Shown: positions 19,564-32,077 of the stretch, piece after piece
How positions within the stretch are numbered: position 1 is the stretch's first letter
How the letters are laid out: the number at the start of each line of letters is the position of its first letter
Assembly (NCBI GenBank): GCA_028641055.1
Contig: CM054062.1
Coordinates: forward strand, 142,704,682 to 142,768,681
Reading direction: 5' to 3'
DNA from: Alopecurus myosuroides
Lineage: Eukaryota > Streptophyta > Magnoliopsida > Poales > Poaceae
Length of the DNA: 64,000 nucleotides
The notes under the pieces: model-generated
What the model saw: only the letters and a program-made list of their open reading frames with translations
Database searches by the model: none
What the model was told of the DNA's origin: nothing
Translations under genes and position numbers: made by a program

Positions 19564-22500
19564 TGTCGCACCCTGATTTCTAGGGGATACTCACCGTACG
19601 AACTGGATAGCAGATGCTTGGATTATGGGGCCTAACTGCTCCCACGTCCCAGCTTCCTGGTAGGCCTGCGCTTATGCGCGACAACACAAGCCCTGCTATT
19701 CCATCGTAGATGTAAACTATCCACTAGAGATCAAAGGCACTTCCGTCGACGTACTTCAAACCATACACACATGGTACGTCAACGGCGTTTAACAAGTGAT
19801 ATCACAACAGATCTCTACGACACAAAAGATTGAAATAAGTTGCAATTGGCTCTCATTAGAGCAGAGATAGCAAATACAATCATTCAGAGGGCACATGCCC
19901 CAACAATACATCATTACAATACAGCGGAAGCATTCAACATGTCTGAGTACAGACAAGAACCAAATAGGCCTAAGAGGCCGGGAACAAACAGACGGAGCCC
20001 ATCCACGAAGTCTCGGATCCTGCCCGGGTCCGCTATCTACTCGTCAGCAGTCTCGTCATACTCCACGTAGTTGCCACCATGTAGATCTTCGGAAACGTAG
20101 GTCTGCGGAAACCACAGCCCCAAAGGGGTCAGTACATAAACGTACTGGCAAGCAAGACTCACAGTTCACCAAAGTGTAGCCCGTCAACACCAAGCACAGA
20201 TGCCTTGGGTTCAACGGAAGAGAGGGGATATAAAAAAATGCTGCAACTGGCTGCGCTAACCAACTACAGAGATTCTACCACTTCCGGCTAACAGAAAGGA
20301 GATAAGATCGAGGATGGTAACCAACTGAAAGATAACTTCAAGCAAACCCATCCTGGATCTCGCCCCTTATCCAAAGAAGCAATCCGAGGATAACTCACCC
20401 AGTTGTAATAGTGATGATTCAAATTATTGTGTCAATAAGCCTATTACTAGTCAAGTTATTAATCATGGGGTGTAACATGTTTGATCATTATGTTAAGTTG
20501 TCCTGAGTACTTGTTAGCCAGTACTTTCACCAAGTAATCCATAACCGCGGAAAACACGGCTTCTCGAGAAGATTATCCCTGCAGGGTTGCACCAATTTGG
20601 CCGTACACTCATGAATGGCCCGCCAGATGGGAGATCACCCCACCAAGCGGGGCACTCAACACAACCAACCATTCTTCGCATCAAGCCCAAAGAACCTTGG
20701 GCGCACGGCTAATCGAGCCCAGAAGAAAATGGACCCTCATAGCACTCTAAGAACGTGTCCCCCTATATGCCGACTACAAAAGTTCCACCCTGCGCTGGGC
20801 TCGCAAAAACATGCATGCGGCAAATGGAAAACACGAACTAAATGAGGCGATTTGGACGAGATGCGAATCAGGTCAAGTTGAGGGGGGCGCCCATACTCGC
20901 TTCCCAAATGCGGGTAGTGCGCTCATCATGGATCAGTAGACAAGACCCTTTTCCTATTAGGGTCGACACTAGCAGGCTCCAAAACCTCTCATGGGCCTCC
21001 TGCCGGTGCCTTATCATCAAGTTTATTATTAATAGTAACATTAGCATGATTGATTGATTAAACATCGAGCCCCCACAACGTAAATGATAGTAACAGAAGG
21101 TAACGGAGAACAGACTCGAGCAAAAGCAACCTAAGCATGCTAGATAAGAACAGGCACAAGCAATGGCTGTAGGTATGGAGGTGAGGCAATATCAAGGTTA
21201 AGGGATTCATGCGATGGGTTCGTAACAGAAACAACTACTACTAAGGCTAGCAGAAAAGAACAACGGAAAGTATCGGTAACCAATGTTGAAAGGAACACAG
21301 TGGTTCATGTGAGTGATAACTTGCCTGCAAAACCCAGTAGCCTGGTACTGAGCTAAATCCTTAGGAGGGATGTCGTAAGTATCGTCGGTCTCAACGTCGT
21401 CGTGTATCCGAGAAGAAGCAAACAAACATTGCAGAAAGATAAGCAATCATTATCATGGCATAGGTGCGCAAACATGGGATGATGCATGTCATGTTAATAG
21501 ATGCATCAGAGTAACCTACTTGACAAGTAACACAATTTAATTGGATCCATATGCAATGAGAATTGCATATGGATGCAAATAGTTGAGGTTGAAGCAATGA
21601 GCTACATTTGATTAACAGGTGTAAGTAGTTAAGTATGATGCATGCATGATGATAACAACAGAATAACAACAAATAACAAAGATAGATGCAAGTGAAAAAG
21701 GATTGGAACAAGTTTTGAAATTATTTGTTAAGTTTGAAGTTTTGGTTACTTAAAGATGTCACACAAGCAATTGTTGTTTTCATCAAGTTAAAGTGTGCAA
21801 AACAAATAACAAAGTTTATATTTGAAAAGGTTATCAAATTTTAGTTGGATTACATGTTTCACATTTTGAAATTGGACTTTGGATTATTTAATTAGAATTT
21901 AAACAATATTAAACAATTTTTAATTGAATTAAACAAGATTTAAATTGTTTAGGCAATTTTAATTATTCAAAACAGAAAACAAAAATTATATTTGAAAAGG
22001 TGAGGTGAAATGGTATGGAAAACATATTTTATTTGCATTATTTGGACTTAGTATGAATTAGTTATGAATTATTGCAAATTACATTTGAATTATCCAAATT
22101 TGAATTTTAAAAGTATTTTGAAAACTCAAAACAGAATACAAAATGATTATTTGGAAAGGTTATGAAATTTGGAGCAGTAAACATGTAAAACTTTTATTCA
22201 TTGGGTTTATAGTTTAAAAGTTATGGATTTTTGAAGTTAGGGTGTTATTCTGCCAATTAAAGATATTAGAAAACAAAACAGAAAAATGTTTTTGTTGTTG
22301 TGTTACAGCCACGGGGTCTAACCCCAGCCACTGACCCGTGGGGTCGTGGCCAGCGTGGCAGCCAACACGGCGTGTGCGCTGTGAGGTGGCAGCGGCTGTC
22401 CCTGACGGGTGGGGTCCGCGCGGGGAAGAAAATCCCCAAAAATTGGGTGGCCGCGGGGGATCGAACCGTGGCGGATCGCGTGTGCGCGCGGTTGCTCTGC

Positions 22501-23890
22501 CAGTTGAGCTGCGACGAGTCTTTGACAGGTAAGCCTAGCGAGCAAGGTTAAGGTGTGTTCCTGTCAGGTATTTCGTCTGACGAAACTGAACCTCGAGCGA
22601 CAGAACAGAACGGAAACAACCGCCGGCGACAGCTGCGCTGCGCCGCGGTGCTCGTGGGGGCCGAGATGACGCGGATCGTGGCGTGCTTGTGCGGGCGGTG
22701 CGGCCTCGTTGCGTGCAGGTGTGGACACAAGCAAGGAAGGGAGGAGCGGACGAGCTCACCTCGCTGCTGTCGAGGTGCTGACGGACAGAGGCGCCGCCGT
22801 CCTTCTCCGGCGACGGTGCGGTCTCCACGACCTCTCCCAGGAAACGGAGAGGGCACGAGCATCTCCAGGGGACATCCACCTTCCCATTCCCACCTTCGTA
22901 TGCTCCTCGAGGTGAAGGTGGTGGCCGGCGACGGGATGGTGACGGTGGGTACTGACGGCGACGAGGTGGTTCTCTGACGGAGGGTTCAGAGAAGGAAGAA
23001 AAGCAGAGAGGAGAATGGCGGCGATGGTGGATGGGACTAGGGCCTAGGGTTCACGAGGTGGTCTCGGGAGGGGTAGATATAGGGGATAGGTGCTTGGTAC
23101 GGCTGATCATCCAAGGGGCATGGAGGAGATCGAGCGGTGATGAACCTGTTCGTACAGAACGTGACCTCACCGAGGAGGAAGACAGCGACAGGCGCTGGAG
23201 GGGGGTATTGGGCTGGTTGGAAGTGGGCTGGGCTTAGATAGGTTAGGTGCTGCTCTCCTCTCCTCTCCTATTTTTGTTTTCTTTATTTTTTTTTTGTAGA
23301 GACAGGTTTTGGAAGAAAAACATGAGGTTTAGGTTAGTAAAAATATTAGAAAATTTAGTTTAGGCTTATTAGGTTAATAGCAAACAATTGCTAGTTTTTG
23401 TTTTCAAAAACTTAATTGTTTGTGGCTGTTTTGAAATTAACCAATTTTAATTGAAATTTCCAATATTAGTTAATATTAGAAAAACAAGGTATTTTCAAGG
23501 GTTTTCTTTAGGGTTTAAAAGTGATTTAATGAGTTCAAATTAGTGGTGAATTTCATTGATGCAAATGATTAAAGATTTGAGAGATGGTTTGAGTTGGAAA
23601 TAATTTGGAATTAATTGATTGGAAAATTGGTTTGATTAAAGCAACAAATTGGGAAGTGAAAAACAAAGAATAAAAGGGGTGTTTTTATTTGTTATTTTGG
23701 TTCCAAAAGTTGTAACAGAACAAGTATGAAAACAAGCATTTGAAATTGTTTGACTTTCATGGTGAAAACAAAAAAAATAACAGATGCAACACAACAGAAA
23801 CAAATGCAACAATATGATGACATGATGCAAAACTTTAAATAAACAGGAAATCAAACATTCTATAGGGTAGTTTTCATACTTGGGATGTTA
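19564..23890 (-). repeat. LTR A (3' LTR) of the LTR-LTR remnant
   Basis: Plus-strand ends TGTCGCACCC (19564) and ...CATACTTGGGATGTTA (23890). The terminal TG of its minus-strand start is missing at the inner junction, as expected if the deletion that removed the internal region clipped this LTR. Contains AT-rich U3, a GC-rich leader (about 22300-22960) and a tRNA-like segment. Confidence 0.88.
22450..22518 (-). other. tRNA-like segment in LTR A
   Basis: The minus strand reads GCAGCTCAACTGGCAGAGCA (A-box/D-arm like) and, about 40 bp later, ACGGTTCGATCCCCCG (B-box/T-arm like). D-arm and anticodon-like stems can be drawn. No proper acceptor stem is evident, so it is tRNA-derived or tRNA-mimicking rather than a tRNA gene. 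Confidence 0.6.
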
Positions 23891-24000
23891 AGAAGAAAAA
23901 GAACAGAATTCCTACTCTCACGTTTCATTTTTCCTATATAGCTACAAAATAGTTTCTAGACTCAACTGCGACCAGTAAAAAGGGATCCTACAGGCAGACA

Positions 24001-24013
24001 GGCTCTGATACCA
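24001..24013 (-). promoter_or_regulatory. tRNA-iMet primer binding site
   Basis: The minus strand reads TGGTATCAGAGCC, two bases after the inner end of LTR B (24016). The following ~110 bp match the leader after 50303 in the coding relative. Confidence 0.88.
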
Positions 24014-26290
24014 TTTGTCGCACCCTGATTTCTAGGGGATACTCACCGTACGAACTGGATAGCAGATGCTTGGATTATGGGGCCTAACTGCTCCCACGTC
24101 CCAGCTTCCTGGTAGGCCTGCGCTTATGCGCGACAACACAAGCCCTGCTATTCCATCGTAGATGTAAACTATCCACTAGAGATCAAAGGCACTTCCGTCG
24201 ACGTACTTCAAACCATACACACATGGTACGTCAACGGCGTTTAACAATTGATATCACAACAGATCTCTACGACACAAAAGATTGAAATAAGTTGCAAAGG
24301 GCCCTCATTAGAGCAGAGATAGCAAATACAGTCATTCAGAGGGCACATGCCCCAACAATACCTCATTGCAATACAGCGGAAGCATTCAACATGTCTGAGT
24401 ACAGACAAGAACCAAATAGGCCTAAGAGGCCGGAAACAAACAGACGGAGCCCATCCACGAAGTCTCGGATCCTGCCCGGGTCCGCTATCTACTCGTCAGC
24501 AGTCTCGTCATACTCCACGTAGTTGCCACCATGTAGATCCTTGGAAACGTAGGTCTGCGGAAACCACAGCCCCAAAGGGGTCAGTACATAAACGTACTGG
24601 CAAGCAAGACTCACAGTTCACCAAAGTGTAACCCGTCAACACCAAGCACAGATGCCTTGGGTTCAACGGAAGAAAAGGGGTATGAAAGATGCTGCAACTG
24701 GCGGCGCTAACCAACTACAGAGATTCTACCACTTCCGGCTAACAGAAAGGAGATAAGATCGAGGATTGTAACCAACTGAAAGATAACGTCAAACAAACCC
24801 ATCCTGGATCTCGCCCCTTATCCGAAGAAGCAATCCGAGGATAACTCACACAGTTGTAATAAGGGTGAATCAAGTTATTGTGTCATCAACCTATTACTAG
24901 TCAAGTTATTAATCATTGGGTGTAACACGTTTGATCATTATGTTTAAGTTGTCCTGAGTACTTGTTAGCCAGTACTTTCACCAAGTAATCCATAACCGCG
25001 GAAAACACGGCTTCTCGAGAAGATTATCCCTGCAGGGTTGCACCAATTTGGCCGTACACTCATGAATGGCCCGCCAGATGGGAGATCACCCCACCAAGCG
25101 GGGCACTCAACACAACCAACCATTCTTCGCATCAAGCCCAAAGAACCTTGGGCGCACGGCTAATCGAGCCCAGAAGAAAATGGACCCTCATAGCACTCTA
25201 AGAACGTGTCCCCCTATATGCCGACTACAAAAGTTCCACCCTGCGCTGGGCTCGCAAAAACATGCATGCGGCAAATGGAAAACACGAACTAAATGAGGCG
25301 ATTTGGACGAGATGCGAATCAGGTCAAGTTGAGGGGGGCGTGAAGGGAATATGCCCGAGAGGCAATAATAAAATGGTTATTATCTTATTCCTTGTTTATG
25401 ATGAATGTTTATTTCTCATGCTAGAATTGTATTAACCGGAAACGTTGATACATGTGTGCTTAATAAACAAACAATGGTTCCTAGTAAAGCCTCTCTTTTA
25501 ACTAGCTCGTTGATTAATAGATGATCAAGGTTTCCTGATCATGAACATCGGATGTTATTAATAACGGGGTCATGTCATTAGAAGAATGATGTGATGAACA
25601 TATACCCAAAGAGAATATAGCAATGCGATCAAGTCATTTAGTTTACATTGTTATATCAAACACACGAAGTAACTTATTCCTTATACCATGAGATCATGTC
25701 AATCACTGATACCGGAAGAGTGCTTTGATGGCATCAAACGTCACACCGTAACAGGGTGACTATAAAGGTGTCATTGAGTATTCGGAAAGTATTAGTTGAG
25801 GATCATGGATCAAGAGTGGGATTTGTCCATCCAAATGACGGAGAGATATACTCTGGGCCCTCTCGGTGATATCACATCGAAACCGCTTGCAAGCACGTGA
25901 TATGATCACAAGGATGTTATATCACGGGAACGAGAAAAGAGTACTTGTCGGTAACGAGATTGAACAAGGTATGGTTGATACCAATGATCGAATCTCGGAC
26001 AAGTAAAATATCGCGAGACAAAGGGAATAGTTCACGGCGTTGTTGGTTCACACGATCACGAGAGTCATCGTTGAATATATAGGAGTCATCACGGATCTCC
26101 AGATCCCGCTGTTGATTATTGATCGGAGAGGAGTCTCGATCATGTCTATCTTATTCGCGAACCGTAGGGTGACACACTTAAGGTTCAATGACGCGTTTGA
26201 GAGGATACGGAATATCGAAGAATATTTTGGACAGCACCGAAATTGTTTCGGGGAAAATTGAAATAGTTCAAGGGGTTTTTCGTCGAATGG

Positions 26291-26358
26291 TTGTTAATAG
26301 AATTAACAAATGATTCGAGGTGCTATATGCAAAAGTTTGTTAATAGAATTAACAAATG
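26291..26358. promoter_or_regulatory. Paired palindromes in Copia U3
   Basis: Two copies (26291-26312 and 26337-26358) of TTGTTAATAGAATTAACAA. Each is an 8-bp inverted repeat with a 3-bp spacer, centred 46 bp apart and about 215 bp upstream of the TATA box. Repeated in the 3' LTR at 33028-33049 and 33074-33095. Possible transcription-factor sites. Confidence 0.5.
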
Positions 26359-26540
26359 CTGAAATAAAGAAATAAAAAGGTTTTATTTATTTATTAAAAG
26401 AAAACCTTTGGATTTTCCAAGTGGGAAATTATGGGAGCATGAGTGGGTGTGAGTGGAGCTTCCACTCACATGAAGAGGGAAGAGGTGGGGGCACCCCCAT
26501 GGGCTGGCCGCACCCCCCTTGGGCTGCCTCCCCCCTCTCC

Positions 26541-26547
26541 TATAAAA
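26541..26547 (+). promoter_or_regulatory. TATA box of Copia 5' LTR
   Basis: TATAAAA in CTCTCCTATAAAAGGAGG, a strong plant TATA context; the same in the 3' LTR at 33278. Transcription probably starts about 30 bp downstream. Confidence 0.75.
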
Positions 26548-26994
26548 GGAGGGTGAGAGCTCTCCCTCCTCCACACACTTGGCCACTTCCCTTTCCCTCC
26601 ACCCGCTGCTCCATTTCATGGTCTCCGGCTTGGCGAAGCCCTGACCGTGGGATTCTTCACCACCACCACGTCGTCGTGCTGCTGGAGTTCCGAGGGATCC
26701 TCTACTTCCGCGCCCCGCTGGAACGAGGGAACGGAGGTCGTCATCAACCGTACGTGTGACCGATCACGGATGCACCGCCGGATTGCGGTGCCATCTTCTC
26801 GCTATCGGGATCGGTGTGAGTACGACTACGCCAACAACGAGATTTGATCTCGTACCACTTTGAGTCTTCGAGGGTATGTGTTCTCCTTAACCCTCTTGTT
26901 GCCCGTTGCACTTCGTCTCCTAGATTAGATCTTGGCCTTTCGGGTGTCTCTCGCGTAGGAAAATTTTTGTTTTCTATGCTACGTTCCCCTTCAG

Positions 26995-27007
26995 TGGTAT
27001 CAGAGCC
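26995..27007 (+). promoter_or_regulatory. tRNA-iMet primer binding site of Copia
   Basis: TGGTATCAGAGCC, one base after the 5' LTR; a perfect start to the plant initiator-Met complement. Confidence 0.92.
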
Positions 27008-29379
27008 GGATCTATGCGTAGATGTTTTGTACGGGTAGAACACATAGGTGTATGTGGGCGTTGATGATCATGTTATTACCTCCTTGATTATTTTATGATC
27101 TTAGTGGCATAGTGGGATGAAGCGGCCCGGACTAACCTTACATGTCCACGTACATGAGACTTGTTCCACAACTGACATGCAACTTGTATTGCATAAGTGG
27201 CTTGCGGGTGTCTGTTTCTCCTACTATAGTTAAGATCTAATCTATGAAGGGTTGCTAAAAATATGTTTATCAACGTTGTGGTTGATGTTCGTAGGTATGA
27301 ACGGTTCTATCCTCGAAAGCCCTAAGCCACGTAAAATATGCAAAAATAAATTAGAAGCGTCTAACTAGTTTTTGCTGGGCATGTGATGTGATATGGTCAA
27401 TATTACAAATTTGATTATGAGATGATCTATTTTGTAAATTATTGATATACCGTAAGGTATCCATATGGTTGTCTTCTTATTGATGGACAAACAAGTTTGG
27501 GGTACCGTGGTACTTGGTACCACGCCGGTGGAATGATTGAGATCATACCATAATGCACATGATGGAGATCAAGTGCAAGGAGGACCATATCATATCACGT
27601 TATCCTTACATGTGATGTATGTGATGTTAATACTTTTATGCATCTTGTTTTGCTTAGATAGCGACGGTAGCATTATAAGATGATCCCTCTCACTTAATAT
27701 CAAGATAATAATGTGTTCTTCCTTAAGTATGCACCGTTAAGAAAGTTCGTCGTTTCGAGACACCACGTGATGATCGGGTGTGACAGACTCAACGTTCGCA
27801 TACAACGGGTGTTTTCAAGCCTAGCATGTACAGACATGGCCTTGAAACACACGCAATACTACGGTTCTACTTGGCGAGCCTAGCATGTACAGACATGGCC
27901 TCGGAACACGTAACCGAAAGGTAAAGCATGAGTCATATGGATGATATGATGAACATGTAGATGTTCGCCTTTGAAACTACATCATCTCACGTGATGATCG
28001 GTTTTGGTGTAGTGAATTTGGTTCGTGTAATCACTAAAGACGACTAAGAGGGATGTTGTTTTTGAGTGGGAGTTCATGGTTTAATTTTTGAATTAACTTG
28101 AACTTATTTATCATGAACAACCAATCAAAGTGAATTTGCACAAATTGTAGTATTCATTGGCATCTATAATTACCTTACACTTAGATTGTTAATTGAGATA
28201 TAACTGTTATGATCTGGTAAATACCATTTAAGATTGGTACCGTATTAGTGAAATTTAAAATTGAGTCCTATTGTAGATTTTTGGTATTTCCTACCTAGCT
28301 CCATGTGGTTAATGATTGATTAATCTAGAGAGCAAATAATTCCTACTTAGAATCCAGAGTCATGGTTGCTTCCGTATTACTTTATCTTCAAAAGAATGTT
28401 TTGTTGATCAAGGTGATTTAGGAACTGAAAAGAGTTGTTTTCAGAAACAATCAAGTGAAAGATATATTGATATCTAGAAACTTATTTGTAGCAACATGAC
28501 TGAGTATAATTTAGCGTGACAATGTTTGCTTATATTATCTGAATATATGCAAATTTAGCGTGACAATGTTTGCTTATATTATCTGAATATATGCAATGAT
28601 TGAAGACGCTAGGCGTTTGAATATTCCAAGAAGTTGGGCGCTCAAAATTATCCTCTAAATCCCTTCCTTCGAGCTATAGTAACTTAATCATAAAATTGTT
28701 ATGATGGGATGGATTAGAAGTATGGGTAAAGTATTTTACCTTACTTGGAAATTGTTAAGAGTGGAATCTAGAAGAATGCTATTAATATGGTGATATTAGT
28801 AGAACAATCAAACTCAAAGTATGACTCAATGGGTGATAGTATATGACTAACACGCCAAAGAAAATGAGCTAGTACGGCCAGCATTGTTTGATGTTGAATG
28901 ATTCTTCTATAAAGGAAAGGGAATATTGAAAATAGAATTACAAAAAGATATATGGCAGAAAAAGAAGATAACTGGAAAGTCCAGCTCAGTAGTATATGCT
29001 TGATATACAAGTTATAGATGTATTACTAGTTAACAAAGTATTTTTGGGTATTTTGATACCACGTTGGTTGGTATGAGTTGTCATACAAAGCAACGCAATG
29101 AAAGAAATACAAGGGCCTAAAAGGAACTAGTAATAGATGTGGAATCGATTATGACAAGAACATAAATAAAGTGTTATTGTGTTCATTGTCGTATCGAACC
29201 AACCGGTCAAGATTTATTTGAAGAACTTAATAATTTGTTATTTTGTTCTAGTCTTTTGTGAGAACAAATGAGATTGTTCAAACTATGATCATATTCCATA
29301 ATTGATGGATATGTTAATATAAATCATGTTGGTAAAGTAAACATCTATAAGACTAAATGCTAAACGTTGCAAGACGTTG
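27008..29379 (+). other. Copia leader and decayed gag region
   Basis: No long ORF. Contains a duplicated 25-bp phrase (GCCTAGCATGTACAGACATGG near 27820 and 27876) and a perfect 44-bp tandem duplication (28509-28552 and 28553-28596). It matches the general layout of Triticeae Copia internal regions but the gag frame is not readable. Confidence 0.5.
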
Positions 29380-31700
29380 AAGAGTTTCACTTAAATTGTG
29401 ACAGCACCACTTTAGTTCATATCGGAAAGGAAAACATGAAGGAACTCCATATTGATGGACTTCCGGAGTCATTTTATTGACGCTTGTGAGACCTCTTCCA
29501 AAAGATGACTAGAATTCCGTTCTTAGGCCAAAGTAGAATGGACGACTAATTTAGTGGAGATTATACATATTGATGTATATAGTCCATTATGTGTAGTCAT
29601 GTATGGTGGATTAATTTTTCCTTCATAAAATTCTGTCGATGACTTGAGTAGATATGTGAGTATATCTATCTAAAGGGAACAGAGTTTGAAATTTTGAATT
29701 GGTTCAAAAGGTTGTTAATATGAAGTTAAAATCAATGTAACAAGATAATCAAGTATTTATGATTGGATCATAAAGGATAAAGTTTGAGTTACAAGTTTAG
29801 CAAAACATCTGAGAAGTTGCAGAATTGTTCTACAACTTATACTTCTCGAATACCCCACATTAGATTGGAGTATTCAAGAGACAAAATCAAACCTTGTTTG
29901 ACATGGTAAGATTAATAAAAATGCCATTATATTTTTGTAGTTTATACATTAGTGACAACCGTTTTTCCACTGAATAGAGCACCATCATGATCTGCTGAAA
30001 TTGACAACATATAAGATATGGTTTGGGTAGTGACCCGAATTGTCACTTTCTTAAGTTTTGGTATGCATAGCATGTGTAAAATGTTTACAACCAAAATAGG
30101 ATAAATATATGTTTATAAGGTTATCCCAAATAAAACATTGGGTATTTCTCCTATCACCGAACCAAAAGACAAATGTTGTTTGTCAGAAAGGGTTGATTTT
30201 TCGAGAAAGTAGTTCTTGCGAAACAAGTGAGTGGGAGCACAGTACAAACTCAACAAGGTTAGAGAATCTTCGTTATCATGTCAAGAGTAGCGCAGCACTG
30301 GAAGTTGTTCCGGGGTTTACTATTTTGACTAAGTAGAAGACACTACAAATGTTGTAGATACTTCAAATGAGTTTGCGAACTGTACCAGAAAAGTCCAAAA
30401 ACTTTGTACTTAGAACAACTTGTGGTTTAAGTGTAAAGTGTTGTTTTGACAACAAAAGGACCTGGACCTTATAAAGGAAGCAAATGATGGGCCATGACTT
30501 CGTAAAATTGACTATGAGTCATTATATCCGCCATAGTATCCTTGTATGAATATCAAGTATGTGACTTGGTAGTCCTTTCGATAGGCTTGATGCCTAACGA
30601 TAGCAAAAGGGTCTATATAGCGACAAAGACATGGATAATTATCGAAAAGTTGTTTTCGACGAAGTTCAAAGAGTTAACTACTACAAGATTTTGATCTTCC
30701 GTAGTGATGCTTTTGTCTTTGCGGATAGTTCTAGCAAAAAGTTACATATTATGATATGGCAGTTGAATAACAAAACCAGCTCTCCTCTCGAGGAAGTTTG
30801 ATCAAGGATGTGTACTTGACACAGTCTGAGAGTTTTGTAAAATTCAAAAGGTTGCTAGAAAGGCATGCACACTTCAATGGTTGAAGTGAGCATAGCGAAG
30901 TTGAAATCTTTAGCTTAATGAAGTTATCAAAAGAGTTTGATTCCATCATGAATGATAAAGATGCTTGTAGAGTTACAAGAAATTAAGTGGGAGCGCTATG
31001 ACATATTTCCAATACTTTATGTAGATGACATATGGTTGATTGGAAAATATGTATTTTAAATTAAAACGGTTAATTTTTTCGATTTCATATTGATGAAAGG
31101 CTTAGAAGATATTGGGCATCGATATCTATAAAAGATGGATTGACGCACCTGATATGATTGAAGCCAAATTACATAGATGAAATATTGAAGTAAGTCAATA
31201 TGAAAATGACAAGAAGGAGTTCTTGTCACATGGAAAATAATTGAGCAAGATTCATGTGTTTTGACACATGATGAGCATCATTGAAATTGAGATTTCTAAG
31301 TCATGTTTCCATGCTATGTACACAATCAGATGAGTCCTATGCTATAAAATGTTATAATAGGATAATTCATATGATGATTAGACAACAGTGGGAGAGATCC
31401 TTATGTCATTTTAGAAATGCTAAGGATATGTTTTCCTATATAGTAATGACAAAATATTAGTTGTAATATGTTACACTAATAGTCTTGTCATTTATTCAAG
31501 TAATTTTATCTCAATTAAAATATGTGATGAAGGGTAGCACAATAGGATGGAAGAAAGTTCCATGCTAGATTTGAAAGAGTTTCAAAAATTAAAATATTGT
31601 GACAGATACTACAACAAAGGCTAAAGTATATCGTTGTGTTGACAACTAATTATAAGCGTATTTTGTGTCAAGGAGTTCTTTATTGAACTTGGTGAATTTC
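29380..31700 (+). pseudogene. Decayed Copia pol (integrase, reverse transcriptase, RNase H traces)
   Basis: Traces recognised in order: GAG-pre-integrase and integrase-core words at about 29400-29800 (for example the 'HTDVYGP'-like and 'DDLSRYGYIYL'-like stretches at nucleotide level). A reverse transcriptase motif LYVDDIWLIG follows at about 31019-31048, then the block that normally follows it (about 31080-31260), then RNase H-like words to about 31700. The order integrase-RT-RNase H is diagnostic for Copia. Many indels and stops exclude any product. The contrast with the nearly identical LTRs implies this decay existed before insertion. Confidence 0.7.
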
Positions 31701-31875
31701 CTAGAATGCTGAAACTATGAAGCTACATTTTCACAATGTTAGTAACATCAGTTTAAGCTGAGGAATTAAGGTATCACCGGAACTTGGTGAGTTTCCAAGA
31801 ATGCTAACACTATGAAGCTACATTTTCACAATGTTAGTGACATCAGTTTAAGCTGAGGAATTAAGTTTTCACCAA
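31687..31875. repeat. ~100-bp tandem duplication in Copia 3' internal region
   Basis: Two copies of a segment starting GAACTTGGTGA and including GAAGCTACATTTTCACAATG and TTTAAGCTGAGGAATTAAG, about 100 bp apart with a few differences. Confidence 0.8.
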
Positions 31876-32061
31876 TTGACCATATATATACAAAGCCATC
31901 TCATTAGAGAATGAGTGATGCGTGTAGACGCAAAGAACATGCAAATACAATAGGACCTGAACAGTTCAGATCTTTTTGATAATGTTTACCACATGCGAAG
32001 CATGGTAATAACACTGGTACGCCATATGTGTTAAATGCTTACAGACTAGATTATTGACTCT

Positions 32062-32077
32062 AGTGCAAGTGGGAGAC
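32062..32077 (+). promoter_or_regulatory. Copia polypurine tract
   Basis: AGTGCAAGTGGGAGAC immediately before the 3' LTR, the usual Triticeae Copia form. Confidence 0.85.

Larger units (their letters stand above)
25341..26993 (+). repeat. 5' LTR of Copia
   Basis: 1653 bp, almost identical to the 3' LTR; the one difference I found is A at 26187 against G at 32924, a CpG-type change. Carries paired palindromes, a TATA box at 26541 and a GC-rich leader. Open frames inside (e.g. 26421-26759) recur in both LTRs and are not genes. Confidence 0.93.

Noticed and set aside
22555..22977. 140-codon frame, repeated at 35412-35834
   Set aside because: Occurs at the same place in both LTRs, in antisense to the element, in GC-rich leader DNA; composition artefact.
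26421..26759. 112-codon frame and companions repeated at 33158-33496
   Set aside because: Part of the Copia LTR leader; identical in both LTRs because the element is young, not because of coding constraint.
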